A stretch of DNA of 64,000 bases from the NCBI GenBank assembly GCA_013420905.1, contig JAAXNY010000008.1:1798001-1862000 (forward strand), in the 5' to 3' direction. The translations under genes were made by a program, and so were the position numbers. The stretch comes from Collybia mongolica (lineage: Eukaryota > Basidiomycota > Agaricomycetes > Agaricales > Clitocybaceae). This document shows positions 44,801 to 57,602 of the stretch, piece by piece. The notes under the pieces were generated by a model, which ran no database searches, was not told the origin of the DNA, and worked only from the letters and a program-made list of their open reading frames with translations. The first letter of the stretch is position 1, and every line of letters starts with the position of its first letter.

Positions 44801-45890
44801 ATAATCAAGGGGTTCATGACATCATTAAATACAAGGACTATGAAAAACTTATTTCGATCACCTTCATGGTCACTTTAGGGTTCCGGAGGAAACCCCTTAT
44901 TTATTAACATCATAGTAACTAACTCGCTACAAAGGGTATTACATATTGTTAATAACCAAATTAAAAAGCAGTCTCACAGATCATTTGAACCTATTGATTC
45001 CTATTGATGATTAATCACTAACCATCCCCCCACACACTGCTACCTCAGTGGTACTGGCATAATCCCACTTTTTGCTCAGTTTATCTGGACAGTTTTGGGC
45101 AAATTTGGGTGATTTGATCCAGATTTTTCACCTAGCCTCTGAAAGATTATTGGAAAATTATGGAAATCACAATTTTTCTCATATTGCTCTAATACTATGA
45201 CCTAACATCATCATCATCATGGCTTTCTGCCTCATGCATAGTCTTACAAGCTCTAAAAACCTTACTTGACTGATTTTACATCTCCAATTTTTGTTGATAT
45301 GTTCTCAGAGAGTTCAGGAGAGGTTAATATCACTCAGAAGAAAGTAAAAGGGCCAGATATAGTGCAGGAAGATGAAGGGGAAGGGCCTAACTGGGATTGG
45401 TAGGGGGAGGGATTTCTTCACAATTATTAACAATTATTAACAGTGTTAAATAACATTTCCAACAATTTTTAGCATGTTACTAACATCCATGTTAGTAACA
45501 TGTTATTAACATCTGTGAATAACCCCCTCCAAAGCTGCCATGTTAGTAACCTGTTAGTTACTAACCTTGGAGTTTCTTCCCAAACCCTAGGTCACTTACA
45601 AGGTCAAGGGAAGTTTATTTGCCAGGTACATTGGATTACAGGTAAGTATGCACCAAGCACTGAATACTAAAGGAGTTTTTGGCTCAAATCAAGGAAGTCC
45701 TAGGTTCAATTCCCAGCCAGGCCCTCCTCGTTGTACATACATAATTACTTACAGCAGTACCTGTTACTTTGTAATTGAGCATAGGAAGTGAAAAACAGAA
45801 GCTCAAAAATTGAATCCCTTTTGTCGAATTTATTTGCTTACAGGTGCAGACCTAGTTTATTTACATGCACTGCTAAAATAGGCAAAAGTA
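44801..45890. repeat. CG-free repeat island between two tRNA-Pro copies
   Basis: From 44,941 to about 45,727 I find no CG dinucleotide. The DNA is AT-rich with repeated GTTAGTAAC/GTTACTAAC and TTATTAACA words near 45,430-45,560. It contains two tRNA-Pro fragments: 45672-45724 (plus orientation, 3' half including intron-like bases) and about 45383-45400 (minus, 3' end only). No coding sequence. Probably an old tRNA-derived SINE or insertion. Confidence 0.5.
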
Positions 45891-45980
45891 GGGCCTGACT
45901 GGGAATTGAACCCAGGACCTCCTCGATTCCTTTGAGCCGAAACTCCCTAACAAGGAATCATACTACTAGACCATCAGGCC
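45891..45980 (-). tRNA. tRNA-Pro(AGG) with 18-nt intron
   Basis: Same arms as the copy at 44724-44800. The anticodon loop is TTAGGG, then an 18-nt intron (45927-45944) between positions 37 and 38, then T before stem CGAGG. The anticodon AGG is the complement of 45946-45948. The internal A and B boxes (GGTCTAGTAG and GGTTCAATTCC) are intact. The structure is good enough for a functional gene. Confidence 0.88.
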
Positions 45981-46113
45981 ATATAACGTAAGCTACTCTG
46001 AGCTTCAATTTCGTGCAGATGGACAAAGGAGGAATCGAATTTACACTAGACACCGATATGTGCAAAGATTGATATGAATTCCAGTAGTAAGACGATATAT
46101 ACATGGTACATAT

Positions 46114-48238
46114 TTATTTGAATCGGGTCAAAATGTTACGAAGAGGAACTGGCATCCTGCTTTTCGGGGTATCTGGACCTTGCTGACTAGCATTGCTTCC
46201 TCGCCTAAAAGGTATCTCATTCATGGTCCAACGGGAGCTGGTCGCGGCACGCGGAGTGAATGACATACGTCGCGCCCTTGATTCATTTTCCTGATTCTTC
46301 AGGGAACTTTGACCGAGAGACATTGGCGTTGGCTTCTGTAGAGAGGCAGCGCGCTGTCGCCCAAGCGACCTGGGCGTCTGGTCAACTACCGTCGGCTTCT
46401 TAATTTGAGAAATTTCCGATGTGGTGGAAGGAGGTATAGATATAGGGAGGCTCGCCCCAGATAGATCAGGAACCTTCGGCATTGGAGATGGCGCTGCGCG
46501 GGATGGCACGAATGTTGGTAAGGTTTCTTTAGTCTCACAGAATTTTGGCAGAGGAACTGTACGTATGCGAGAGGACCTTTGAAGAGGAGTGACGGAGGCA
46601 GAATATGTGGAGCGTCGGGGAGCAAGTACGAGAGGTTCAACATCCATAGACTCCTGTCTACCTGGCAAAGAAGCGAATCTGACATTTTTGCAGCTTTTAA
46701 GGATCCCCCGCACTTCTTTAGGTGACGGGGTAGGTAATGGACTCGAAGGCCTAGGAGCAGCATATAGAGGTGCCGGAGGCAGAGGCATTGATGGCGCCGC
46801 AGCGGTTGGTGCACAGTTGGAAGGGGTGGTTATTGTTCCTAAACATTTCGCAGGTGAATAGAAGCCGGGCAGGATACTCGCAAGGGAGGTCGAGGCAGTA
46901 ATATCCGCACTATCCCAGGTGACTGAATCTCCAGAGACTTGTTGAAGCTCGCTGAGAGAGCTCAGTTCGCCGCTGGGATGGGCGGGACTGCCAAATGCAC
47001 CCAAAAGCGATTCAGAGAATGCCCAATCGTCAATTTCGTCATCTGCAAACTCGGGCATCGACAATTCAGTACGACGAGCTGAGTAGGGTTGCGGCTGGGG
47101 ATGAGCTTGAATGGTGATACATTGAGATCGAAGGTTTGCGACCATATCTTCCAGATCTAATGTGGGCTCATTAGAAGCATTGGCAAATTCAAACTTAGGT
47201 GAATATACAGATGGGGATCCGAGGAATGCGGTGGGGATACTGGGATATGTGGTATCAAGGGTGTCCTTCCTAACAGAAATTGGGGGGGGCGAGATCTTTC
47301 CACGGCGTGTGGCCAACGAAATTGAGGTATCCTGGGTCAAGTTTCCGGACGACTCTAGTGAAAGGGGCAAAGCACAATGAGAATCAGAAACCATCAACGA
47401 TGGAGGCTCGAGCCGTTCTTTCTGTTGATCTATAATTGCAACTGATTGATCAAGGCCATCTAAGCCGTCCTTGAAGAAAGAATTGAGATTCTGCAGCTCC
47501 AGCATCATATCGACCATTTCAGGGTTCATGGTGGTCGCAGGGACTTGGAGCGACCACCTTTTGGTTTTCCCTCCCGTGTTTAAGGTGATTTCCCGTTCGA
47601 AAACAAGGGCCCTCCGAAACGATGTTCGATGTTCGGAAGCACTCCGACCTCTCGTAGGGTTTGGACTCGATACAAACATTACTGGGGGGCGGAGGACATC
47701 CTTTATCCGGCGAGAGTTTCGTGCAGTTGAGAGGGCTTTGGCAAAAGCATCTGGAGGGTATAGGGAACCCTCGGGAATCCACGATAAACTTCTCCCGTAT
47801 TCCACAACTCCCCAAGGAATGTGTCCTGGTGGGTGCGAACTGACGAGGTTCTCCTTCAGTAATTGATAGCTAAGTAATTGGTTAAGAGACACAAGAGGAA
47901 TGACTCACCACCCATTTACTCACACACAGAGGTTCGGTCAACATTTTTGCGATTCGCGGGGAGGTTGGCATAGTAAGTGTTATAGTCAAATTCTCACCCA
48001 CATGGGTCGCTTCGCGTGCTGAAGGAAACATTGGCGGGCATTTCTCAAGTAGTATCGGAGACATAGGCACCATGCGACGGGAAGGGAAAGGAACGACAGG
48101 ACCTGTTGAAGTTGATGATAGCGATTCAACTGAAATCGACTCGTCCAAGATTGACGGGTTAAATGAGTTCAGAACCTGCGATAGGTCGAAAGAAGCGCAT
48201 GAGTCCGCTTCACAGAGCCCATAATACTGGAGGTCCAT
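46114..48238 (-). CDS. Large disordered protein of unknown function
   Basis: Two exons. The first, from ATG 48238 (MDLQYYGLCEADSCASFDLS) to CVSKWV, is followed by an intron starting GTGAGT. The second continues ENLVSSHPPGHIPWGVVEYG down to RNILTRFK (TAA 46114-46116). The protein has about 690 residues, rich in Ser, Pro and Thr, with a basic C-terminal third. One short hydrophobic-acidic segment (VDMMLELQNLNSFFKDGLDG) may be helical. The segment EVRGILKSCKNVRFASLPG contains an RVxF-like motif (KNVRFA), the docking type used by protein phosphatase 1 partners. No domain recognised. Confidence 0.75.
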
Positions 48239-49771
48239 TATTGACAATGGATTCCGCAAATAAAGAGGCGCAGCGGTTTACATTCAACCAATAGACAGTG
48301 GCTGACGTTGCAAGTCGGACTGCCAGCCGGAGGGGCTTAACATCATGATAATAGAATACTTCCCTTCCCATACCTTGTACGCCTTCAAGTTTACTTGAAA
48401 AATGAGGCGATATCGACAAAGGTGGGGATAAGTAGTGAAGGAATATCTTCCCAACTCCGATGCCGCCGTACACTTCCTAGCCGCTATGTATGGGCGGGTG
48501 ACAGCCCTGTGGAGACCCAGCGAATGGAGGCAACAGGCAATTCAGACATGTCATTATTATAAGTGACTTGGGACTTGTTGTGTTGTAGTGCTATCAATTT
48601 GTGCCCGGAGTCCTGTACCCTAGATTTTTATCTGCACATTGTCTACATCTATTATAATTACTCAATTAGCCGACTTCACGCAATGCTTCGCTGAAATGCT
48701 ATCTCCAAGGAGTGCACGTGAAGGCGTCTCGTGAGGCATACGACGGCCATTTGGTTGCCACTTGGCCGTTCCCAATTTAATGGGTCAGGGTACTCGCGTT
48801 CAAGTCGATAATCACACTACAGCATACGTATGATCCATGAGTTCGAGAGAATGCATGTTTTGAAGGATCCGAACGTATTCTTCACGAGTATTAAATATAG
48901 TCTTAGAGAGCCGTCCATCGACTGCCAAGGACTGGAGCAGGAAGAGAGGAAGATTATCTGGACAGTTCTCAATCATGATTGCAACGGTCAGTCCCTTCAG
49001 AGAAATATGCAACGCAGAACCATACGGAAGCAGTCTGCATGTAGAAGACTAAATTCGGAAAAATTCCAAAGGACGGTGAATCACACGACGCCTTTGCTTT
49101 GATCGCAATACGGTCGCTTTGCTTATGATATCTTACGAGCTGGTGTTGCAAGGATCCGTCCGCGCGGTGAACGTTGCCAACTCAAGTGCGTCTAGTCATT
49201 AGGATATATACTGATCAGCGACTACAAATCCGAATCTGATTTGAAATAACTTACGGGATGAGGTTTCCCAGTCGTAGCTGGACACCGCACATTTTACCAG
49301 TATTACACCTTAAAGAATGCAACGACCACCATCTCTTCTCTTCCACCGCCTAGTAACTGGCATCACAGCATGTGGTTCATGTCGTGTGGTCTTTAAAGTT
49401 TATCAGCACTCGAACCCGCGACCTCTGGATCCGACAACAGTGTGATATTACTGATTATCCTCTCGTATGCACACGAGACGGCAAGCCACTATAACCCCAG
49501 TCTCCCTCATGCTTCCTGGCCCCGCATGTATCAAATCACTGTCAAGGCCCTTGATTATACTGGCATTTTCGTGCTGCGTTACAGTGGACGGTGTGGCACC
49601 ACTCTTCTTTCCATTCATATGGCGTTACAACCAATCAACGATCCGTCCCGCCCCTCCGTGGCCCGCATGGAGACAAGGCATTGAAGTTCTTGATACAGAA
49701 GCCTGTCAACGCCGTTTAAAAGGCCTTTGAACTTGCTCGGCTCACTGCTCGTTTGCCCTCGTTACTCATCG
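48239..49771. other. Divergent intergenic region
   Basis: Flanked by divergent genes. A 66-codon minus-strand frame at 48812-49012 (IMIENCPDNLPLFLLQSLAV) looks weakly coding and may be a small gene or exon, without family. Near 49,411 there is a B-box-like GGGTTCGAGTG (minus strand), but no full tRNA fold. The remainder should hold the aminopeptidase promoter. Confidence 0.35.
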
Positions 49772-51187
49772 ATGAAATTCCAGCTTTGTCTCAACCTCAT
49801 ACTTGCTGCACTTACATGCGTGCATGCAGTGCCTGTTATCTCCCCCAGTGAGATCGCGATCAAATCCGCTCAGGGATTGCGTCTCTTGAGTCTCGAAGAA
49901 GGGGCTGAGCCTGTCTGGAAGACGGAAGATGAAAAGCTCAGTCTCATGCGTGCTAGTGTTAAGTTTGTAAGTCTGCCTGCTTTTCCATGCATCTCGAAGA
50001 TTTCTCAATATCTGTAGTTTGATGTTACGGAAGTATATGAGCTTGAACAGAAGAACGGGGTTATCACCTCGAAAGACTTTACGATTGCTGCAACTTGTTT
50101 GTTGGTCATCTTATCCGACCTTTTCCTGGCTGACGTATCTGAGTTTTAGTCCCAGCACCTTCTCATCAAACTTCCCTCTCTCCTATCCTTAATACAGTTT
50201 CGACCGCTAACATGCAGAGTAATCTTAATTCTCTTACTGCGTTCAACAACCGTTATTATAGGTCTACAACCGGTGCCCAAGCTAGCACATGGATTTATAA
50301 TACTGTAAAAGCCGTGAGTCGATATTTTTTTTAATTTATCATTTTGGTGTACCGAGTGATGTATATCGTCCTGGAAGATCGCGAGCGGCCGAAGCGATAT
50401 CACCGTATCGCTTTACAGCCACAGCTGGGGGCAATCTTCAATCATAGCAAAGATTGCTGGGACTTCGCCATCATCCCCTGTCACTATTGTTGGAGCGCAC
50501 ATGGACTCCATTAATCTCAGCAATCCGACCAGTGGCCGGGCCCCTGGCGCAGATGACGACGGCACAGGGACTGTCAATTTGATTGAAGGTCTGAGAGTTC
50601 TTGTTGCTGCAGGCTTCAAGCCGTCCACACCTGTCGAATACCATTGGTACTCTGGTGAAGAGGTCGGACTTTTGGGCTCACAAGCTATCGCTACTGCCTA
50701 CAAAAATTCTGGCATAAAAGTGAAGGCGTTCATGGAGTTGGACATGTCGGGATAGTAAGTCATATCCTTGACATGGACTTATCTTAAATCCAACAATTCC
50801 GCCCAGCTTCAAACCCGGGACAAAGGAAGTTATGGCATTACAGGCTGATTACATCGATGAAGGTTTAAACACCTTCCTCAAAGCTCTCATCACTATGTAC
50901 TCCAGGATTCCCTGGGCTATGGACATTCCTGTAAGCACCTTTCCGATATGAATACTCACTGTTCATATGGATATAACCTGTGACAGTGTGGTTACGCCTG
51001 CTCAGACCACGCAAGCTGGTACAAGGTCGGGGTTCCAAGTTCGTTCCCCTACGAGGCCATTACTGGAAACGACGATCCTACAGTACATTCTGCTAGCGAT
51101 ACAACGAGCGTCAACGGATTTTCGTGGGCCCACTCTTTGGAGTTTGCGAAGATCGGTGTTGCATTTGTTTATGAGATGTCTGTTTGA
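49772..51187 (+). CDS. Secreted leucine aminopeptidase-like M28 metallopeptidase
   Basis: An extracellular zinc exopeptidase that removes N-terminal residues from peptides. The start gives a clean signal peptide (MKFQLCLNLILAALTCVHA, about 19 residues) and a propeptide. The M28E zinc site is visible: IVGAHMDSIN (His), APGADDDGTGTVN (Asp), WYSGEEVGLLGS (catalytic and ligand Glu), MELDMSGY (Asp) and DPTVHSASDTTS (His). Seven or more short introns interrupt it, among them one after RASVKF, one after IAATC and one within the MDIP|CGYACSDHASWYK region. Stop TGA at 51185-51187. The gene appears complete. Confidence 0.9.
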
Positions 51188-52169
51188 GTGTAACTTGGTT
51201 TTTGCGCAATTTAGCTATGTTGTCCATTATGGCAGGAAAATATATTTGTTCTCCCATAGTACTGGGATGCATTTCCAACGGTAGAGTCGATACACCCAAG
51301 GTATGCTAGAGGTTCTATGCCTATGTAATCTCTCACACCAATGGGCACAAGATGGCAGATTTGTACTGGTCGGAATTTATGTAATCGTTACCGCGAGAAA
51401 TTCCCACGGGTTCCCAAGAAAGGGTATCTGCACAACTTCAGTCAACGTTCAAACGTTCATCAGCCACCGCTGTTGGCGACCCATCCTTCCTCAGTCCTGG
51501 GCTATTGAACAACGCCACACGTCGTTGTACTTGAAGCTATTTATTTATTGGGCAGAGTCATAATTTGGAGGCAGTGTAAACTCACAAGGTGTGTCCTAAA
51601 CGACGATTCTCCCTTCCAGTTCTTTTCGTTTCCGTGACGATTTTTCCTACATGTTTGCACGTCAGTCAGAGTACCTCGGTACGTTAGATGTTACTTTATC
51701 TTTCTGATTATCTCCTCTTTTACGAACCTTATCGTAAATGGAATCACTGACTGTTCATTTCGCCAAAAGCGTCAAACCTCAGGCTAAAGTGCCCGACCGA
51801 TTCTACCTTATTTTAAACATATCATTGGTGAGCCTGTGTCTGGTTCCTACTCGATGATGAGCTCTTGAGACATTTGCACGTCAGTCAGATGGCGGGCTCA
51901 TTTATAAGCCCGTCGTATAGGACGCCATTCCACGCTTTACTGATTATTTTCTTATTGGCCTGAACCTGATTTACTGACTCAATTTTGTATTTTTAGTAGA
52001 CCATCGACTTCATTTCTATTCTTGTCTCACTGGGATCGTGAGTTGTCCATTTTACTGGTAGCAAGCTCGATACTTTCCGTACTTCCCTGGCATATCACAT
52101 ATCTTTCTGGTCATATATTTTTCGCTTACTGATTTTCATTGTACACTGCCATCTTAGCCGTGCTGATAA
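51188..52169. other. Intergenic before the ELMO gene
   Basis: T/C-rich flank with no reliable gene. A 17 bp direct repeat (TTTGCACGTCAGTCAGA) occurs twice, near 51,654 and 51,873. The last ~300 bp should be promoter and 5' leader of the ELMO-domain gene. Confidence 0.4.
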
Positions 52170-55083
52170 ATGTCTACCAACGGCCAGTCGTCCGCGTCCC
52201 ACGCTCCGCCAGTCAAACCAGTAGCTTTGGTTCCGACCAACAATGTCTCGACAGGGGACGGTTTAACTGTTCGGGCCCGCATAGATCCTACGCTGACGGT
52301 CGATGATGTTGTGAAGCAATTATGTATAAACCTGAAAATCAAGGAACCACCCGCCAACTTTGCTCTGAGAGATGAGACGGATGAGTTGGTCACCAATGAC
52401 AATTTGAGGAAGAAGATTCGAGCAAAGGTTAATCTCAAGTGAGTCTTTAACAGGTTCTTTCCTACCGATAGCGCTCAACGCAGTCCACGCAGACTCGTCA
52501 ATGCTCCTTCCCGCGAGGCTAGAGAAACCGCAGACAAGCTCAATCAGCGGAACGATAGAAATATTAAACTGACGTTGTTCTCATTGCAAAAGTTTATCCG
52601 CGTATGATTTCAACCTGTCTTCCGTATTTGTTATGGTACCGTTCTGATGAGGGTGTCATAGGAGGAACAGTTTGCGCAAGAATTCATTAGTCACAACGGC
52701 CTGGCCGAACTGGTTTCCGTTATCTACTCCACCAATGGAAACACACTTGCAGTATGTCCTCTCTTTTCACGTCACAGCACGCACAAACGATTCGTCAAAC
52801 TTGCAGTACGCACTTACAGCAATGCAAAACCTTTTGGAGCTCGACTATGGCTGGGCTAATCTCGATGACGCCTTTATATTCAAGATTGTTCAGATATTAT
52901 CCTCTCCCCATTCGCTAATCAATGTCTGTCGCCCCGCAACGGCTATTCTGAAAAAGCTTGTTGAAGCGGATCCGATGAGTGCCCCTGGGCCTTTATTAGC
53001 AAGCTCCAGCAAAGCTCCTCCTTCTGCGCCTCCGGGGTCTGTGTATCGATATGGGTTTTCCGTTGTGTTTGAGCAGATGCGGAAAGAAAAAGGATTATTG
53101 GAAACTGTTGTTAATAGGTTAGGCAGTGCGGACACTGCGATGGCTCAGTATAGGTAGGTTTATCCTCCCCTTATTATGTTCTTTTTTTTTATTTGCTTAT
53201 CATGCGGTTCAGTATGATGCTTATCAATTCACTGTTATCTCATGCAAGTGATGCTCGATGGGAAGAGTTCATTTCCGAATTGGAGAGATTGAATGTTCGG
53301 AAAGCGGTTGTTGTAAGTGCAGCCTCCATCCAAACGTTATCAATTCTTACAAGGCCATAGCGCCTGATGTCATTACACATCATGGAGGACTTAACGTCAT
53401 GTATCCTAGATTTTCAAGCGAACATAATTCGCGTTACGTATCGCAAGAAAACCACACTAGTTGACCCGGATTCTGAGCCAGTGCATGCCGCAGTTCTGAA
53501 TTATATCTGGGAGAGTAGTAACTTGAACGAGGAAACAGATGACAATGGCCAACCTTTGAAGTGGCGCAAGCTTGGATTCGATACCGAGGACATGGTACAG
53601 GAATTTAGTGAGGTTGGCGTTCTGGGCCTTGATTGTCTGGTATGTGATAAGTTACATAATAGAAGTGTAGATGTCAGAACCTACACACAGAAGAAATTTG
53701 TCGAGGGAGATCAGGATTTTTCCAAGGTTGGACGTCGTGTCGTAGCCTGCAATCCTTTGCTCACGACGCATTTCAGCTGGTCCTTGAACAACTTAGCAGA
53801 CCGGCGGAACGAAGGTGTCCGATTGGTAAAGCGTCAAACGAAGTTGTGGAGCTGTTGTCTGAACATTGGGCTATCTTCGCCCCGGGATGTATGTTCTTAT
53901 GCCTCTCCGACGTTTTGCAAACATGGATTTTCTTGCCCTATAGATTCAACATCTACAACATTTCAGCCATTCTTCTTAGATTTTTACAAAGTCCACTCTC
54001 TTGCAACTCATTTCTTCCTTCGTATGTGGAGCGAGAGTGGTGCAGCCGCTGGCGACTTCACACGTGTCGTCGCCTTGGTCCGTAGCCAGTACGTAAAATC
54101 ATCAAGCCATACCGGCCTGTGGCTGACGGTATCAAAATTAGGGTCAAAGTTGCTCTCCGCAGCGAAAACGTCCGAGCTTGGCACGAAGTGGAACATGATT
54201 TCATTGAGCGCGAATACCGCTCTGTTCGAGATCGGCAAATGAAAGAATTAGAATTAGAGGACGATCTCCTCAGCAAAATTCCGGTCAGGTAAGTGCAAGC
54301 CGTATCGGGCTTCTGTGATTTTTCATAGGTCTGTCAGGAATCTTCGAGCAAAACTCTATAAAGAATCCTATGAATTTGTTCGTCAGCAAAGAATCCAATG
54401 CTTGTTTCAGGGTGCATGGTTCGTTAATGCCCTACCTCAGTCGTCCCCACGAGATATCCCTCGTCGGCCTGGACGACCGTGGCGCTTTATGCGATTGGTG
54501 AGTTTGATACACTTTCTCCTACACATAACTACATGTCTCGCAGGATATTGGAATGAAGTACTTGCACTATGTGGACAGTGCTGTCAAATTCCCTGTTCGT
54601 AATGGTCTTGAAGATCTCCCCGAGAGAATTGATGTATCAATGATTAGCGAGATTGCAACCGGTACTTGCGCACCACCCCCAAATGTCCTCAGAGACCAGA
54701 ACGATCTTCCCCCGACATCGCCATTTATTCCCTCCCCACTTTCATTTTCTCTTCTCAGTGCCCATGAAGGATCGCTGGCTGACCAGATTGCACCTGATCA
54801 GTCGCGCTGGGCGGATTGGACAGATGGTCTGAATATGTTAAGGAGAGATGGTGGGCATGTTGCGTCGAAAGAGACAGCAGGGTTTGTACAAGCATTGACG
54901 GAGATTGGTCTTAAAATTAAACTTTTGGGTAATCTTGTTCTCCGTGTGCTTTGCCCCCGCATTTCTGACCCTTCCATTTTTGAATCTACAGATCTTTCGG
55001 GTGAGATGGTAGAAATACCAAGTGGCCTAGTCCCAGGTCCACCACCTACTAATACAGACTTTTTCTTTTCGGAGTTAATATGA
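52170..55083 (+). CDS. ELMO-domain (CED-12-like) engulfment and motility protein
   Basis: ELMO proteins pair with DOCK-type exchange factors to activate Rac and shape actin. The protein starts MSTNGQSSASHAPPVKPVAL with a ubiquitin-like segment (LTVDDVVKQLCINLKI). An armadillo-like N-terminal half follows (LSLQKFIREEQFAQEFISHNGLAELVSVIYS, YALTAMQNLLELDYGWANLD). Next is the ELMO domain (DSEPVHAAVLNYIWESSNLN, WRKLGFDTEDMVQEFSEVGVLGLDCL, LDFYKVHSLATHFFLRMWSE). The C-terminal part, with FQGAWFVNALPQ and DIGMKYLHYVDS, fits a PH domain. About fourteen exons; all inspected introns keep frame. The C-terminus ends FFFSELI. The domain call is firm, the exact role in this fungus is inferred. Confidence 0.86.
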
Positions 55084-55402
55084 ACTTCGGACTCATGGCG
55101 TGTATCAATATTGTAATAATACCTGTTTAATTATCATTCAAAGATATTGAGGACTCGATCAGAAATACCAGTAGATAGCCATGATGCAGTTGATGCAACG
55201 AATCATAGTGTATATGTGATGTGGATAGCAATGATGAAAGATGCGTGGTGTGTGGGGATGAGCAGGACGACAATCCGAGACCATGAGTAAAAAAACAACG
55301 GGGGTTGAACCCGGATGGATGCAGGTAAATCTATGACACAAACTAAGATGCAAAGAAAGAATGGATACACAATAGGAAAAAGATGAGGGTACAGGTGATC
55401 GG
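55084..55402. other. Convergent intergenic, ELMO / MTHFR
   Basis: Holds the 3' ends of both genes; no other feature seen. Confidence 0.4.
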
Positions 55403-57602
55403 TTAATGCCCATTGGCGGACGTCGTGTTTGCTTGGATGGCGAGGTATTCAGCCCCTGCCTTGAAAAATGGCTTGAAGATCGCGGTGGGATCATGGAAGT
55501 CATTGTGAACAACGTTGACGAGGAAGGATTTCTCCATCAAGTCGGATATCAGCTTCCGGGAAGGCGACTCGGGGTCGTACAGTTTCGCCCATTGCTGACC
55601 GAGTTCGAAAGCCTCGTCCTAGACTTAGGAATCAACCCACGACATATGACACGTAAATCGAACAGAAGTGCATACCTTCCATGCCATGAAACTAACAGCC
55701 TCTACAATTGTGGGTTGAATAATTTCTTTGCCAGGGAACACGCCCCATGTAACGGCGTTCGGGCCGTCAGAGTGGGTGTTGGTGCGCAGATCACCTTGAT
55801 TGTTAATTACATAGTAAGTGATGTTGCTGTCCCGTTCTATGTACTTCAGGAGGAGGGCAAGGAGTTCGGGGTTCACAAAGAACTCAAGATAGGCCTGTTT
55901 GACGTTTAAACCCCACACGGCATCAATTTCACAAATGAAACTTGCCTTTTGGTAGACATAGCCATTACTGGGGCCCCAACCAACCACCTTATCATCACTT
56001 CGTGCGCCGTTCACAGCTGGCTGGGAGTTGATGGTAAGGAACCCTAACTCATTCATTTGGGCCAGTTGCTGTGAAATTATTGATGTTTCAGTCGATGGTA
56101 CTTGGTCCGACCAGGGAAGGGCCGAGAGATCCTGAGTGCAGAATCGGGAGAAAAGGGCGGCGATGTCTGTGAATGTGGTTGGGTGTCCCCAAAGCTTGAA
56201 TGCATCCTCTTTCTGTGGAAGGGGTTCAGTTTTGTCATATGCATGCTGGTTTGAAGTACGTACGGTCTGCTTTATCCATACACCATATCCATCAAGTTCA
56301 CCATATGCTGGGCTCCGGGAGTCCCCAAAACGTCCATTAGGGTATTCATCCCAGTTCTCTGTTCGCGAAATATACGACTTTGTCCGGTTGGCCCAGAATA
56401 TGGGACGGATGGTTTCTTGACGCCTGCTAGGTGTAAGGGACTGGGTAAAGGGTGAGAACTGGGATGTTGATGAAGAATGCAAAGAGCATTTACTTGTCTC
56501 CAGGGAAGAGGTTTGATGGTTTCGACCCGCGGTACCAAGTTCAGTTCCTCAAGCAACATCTTCGTACCCTTCTCGAGATTCATAGTGTAGAAATGGAGGC
56601 CGCGAATTCCAATGTCCTCTTCCAGTACCCTCCGACACATATCAGCAACCAACTTCGTCCCAATTGCCCTAACTTGCTCATCATTATTCTTATGAGGTTC
56701 AAGAGCGTCAAGGAATGATTGGGGAATAACAGTCTTGGCTAAGCTAGTGGCCCGTTGAAAGCCATTCCATGTCTGGATAGGCGCAATACCAGGAACAATC
56801 GGGATGGTTATGCCTGCGGCGCGGACAGCTTTCACCCAATCGATGAAGATCTCCACATCATAAAACATTTGGGTAAAAATAAAGTTGACACCGGCGTCAA
56901 TCTTCTCCTTGAGATACCTCATTTCGAGATCACGTTCAGCGGGTGGAAGAAGCTGATTCTGGGGGAACCCGGCGACGGCGATATCGAAGTAATCGCCATA
57001 TTCGTGTCGTATGTGTCTTACGAGGTCAATGCCATACACGAACCCACCATTCACTGCTTCCCATTCGTCCTTCCCGGCAGGTGGATCCCCTCGAAGAGCA
57101 AGGACATTCCTGCATCCGTGTTGTTTCGCCTCCTAAGTTGCACATCAGAGATATTTTGGAAAGCAAGTTCACATGTCGATTGCTGGAAGTATGTGAAGTT
57201 GACTCACTCGTAAGGCTATGTCAACTTTGTCTTTGGGCATATTGGTACACGTTAAATGCATGCATGTCTCTAAGCCAATAAAACCCTGGCATGTTTTGAC
57301 CATCTCTGAAGTCAAGTCGGAGGTTCTACCACCAGCATTCCTGAGCTCAACTCAATGTCTCTACTTCGCTATCGAATGACTCTGCACGCACCATGTTATG
57401 TCTATAAACTCAGGGCCAAGAGCTCTCATGCGCTCTATACGATCCAGTAAATTTTGGAGACCCTTCGATCGATATGTGAGAACCCATTGAATTATTAGAG
57501 AAATTTGTGAGCCACCTGCGCTGTTCGAGGGGGGAAGTATTCAAAGGACCACCAAATTTTGTCATCTTTGGCGGACTGCTCGATTTTTTGACTAATTTTC
57601 AT
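55403..57602 (-). CDS. Methylenetetrahydrofolate reductase
   Basis: This enzyme reduces 5,10-methylene-THF to 5-methyl-THF with FAD, feeding methionine synthesis. From ATG 57602: MKISQKIEQSAKDDKIWWSF, the FEYFPPRTAQGLQNLL motif, ITWNAGGRTSDLTSEMV, LTCTNMPKDKVDIALREAK, NVLALRGDPPAGK, FIFTQMFYDVEIFIDWVKAV and IPIVPGIAPIQTWNGFQRAT, all of the TIM-barrel domain. The regulatory domain follows (WDEYPNGRFGDSRSPAYGEL, GYVYQKASFICEIDAVWGLN, NSDGPNAVTWGVFPG-type stretch) to AIQANTTSANGH. The catalytic Glu (FEYFPP), Asp (LRGD) and Gln (FTQMF) are present. The usual YPEGHP motif is replaced by GFPQNQ, so this may be the second fungal paralogue (Met12-like). Eight to ten exons; complete. Confidence 0.9.

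Noticed and set aside
49385..49500. A tRNA gene on the minus strand
   Set aside because: A B-box-like GGGTTCGAGTG is present, but T-stem and acceptor stem do not pair and no clean anticodon stem forms.
49442..49730. A small gene upstream of the aminopeptidase
   Set aside because: Overlapping plus-strand frames are open in two frames without motif, and the stretch lies where the aminopeptidase promoter and leader should be.
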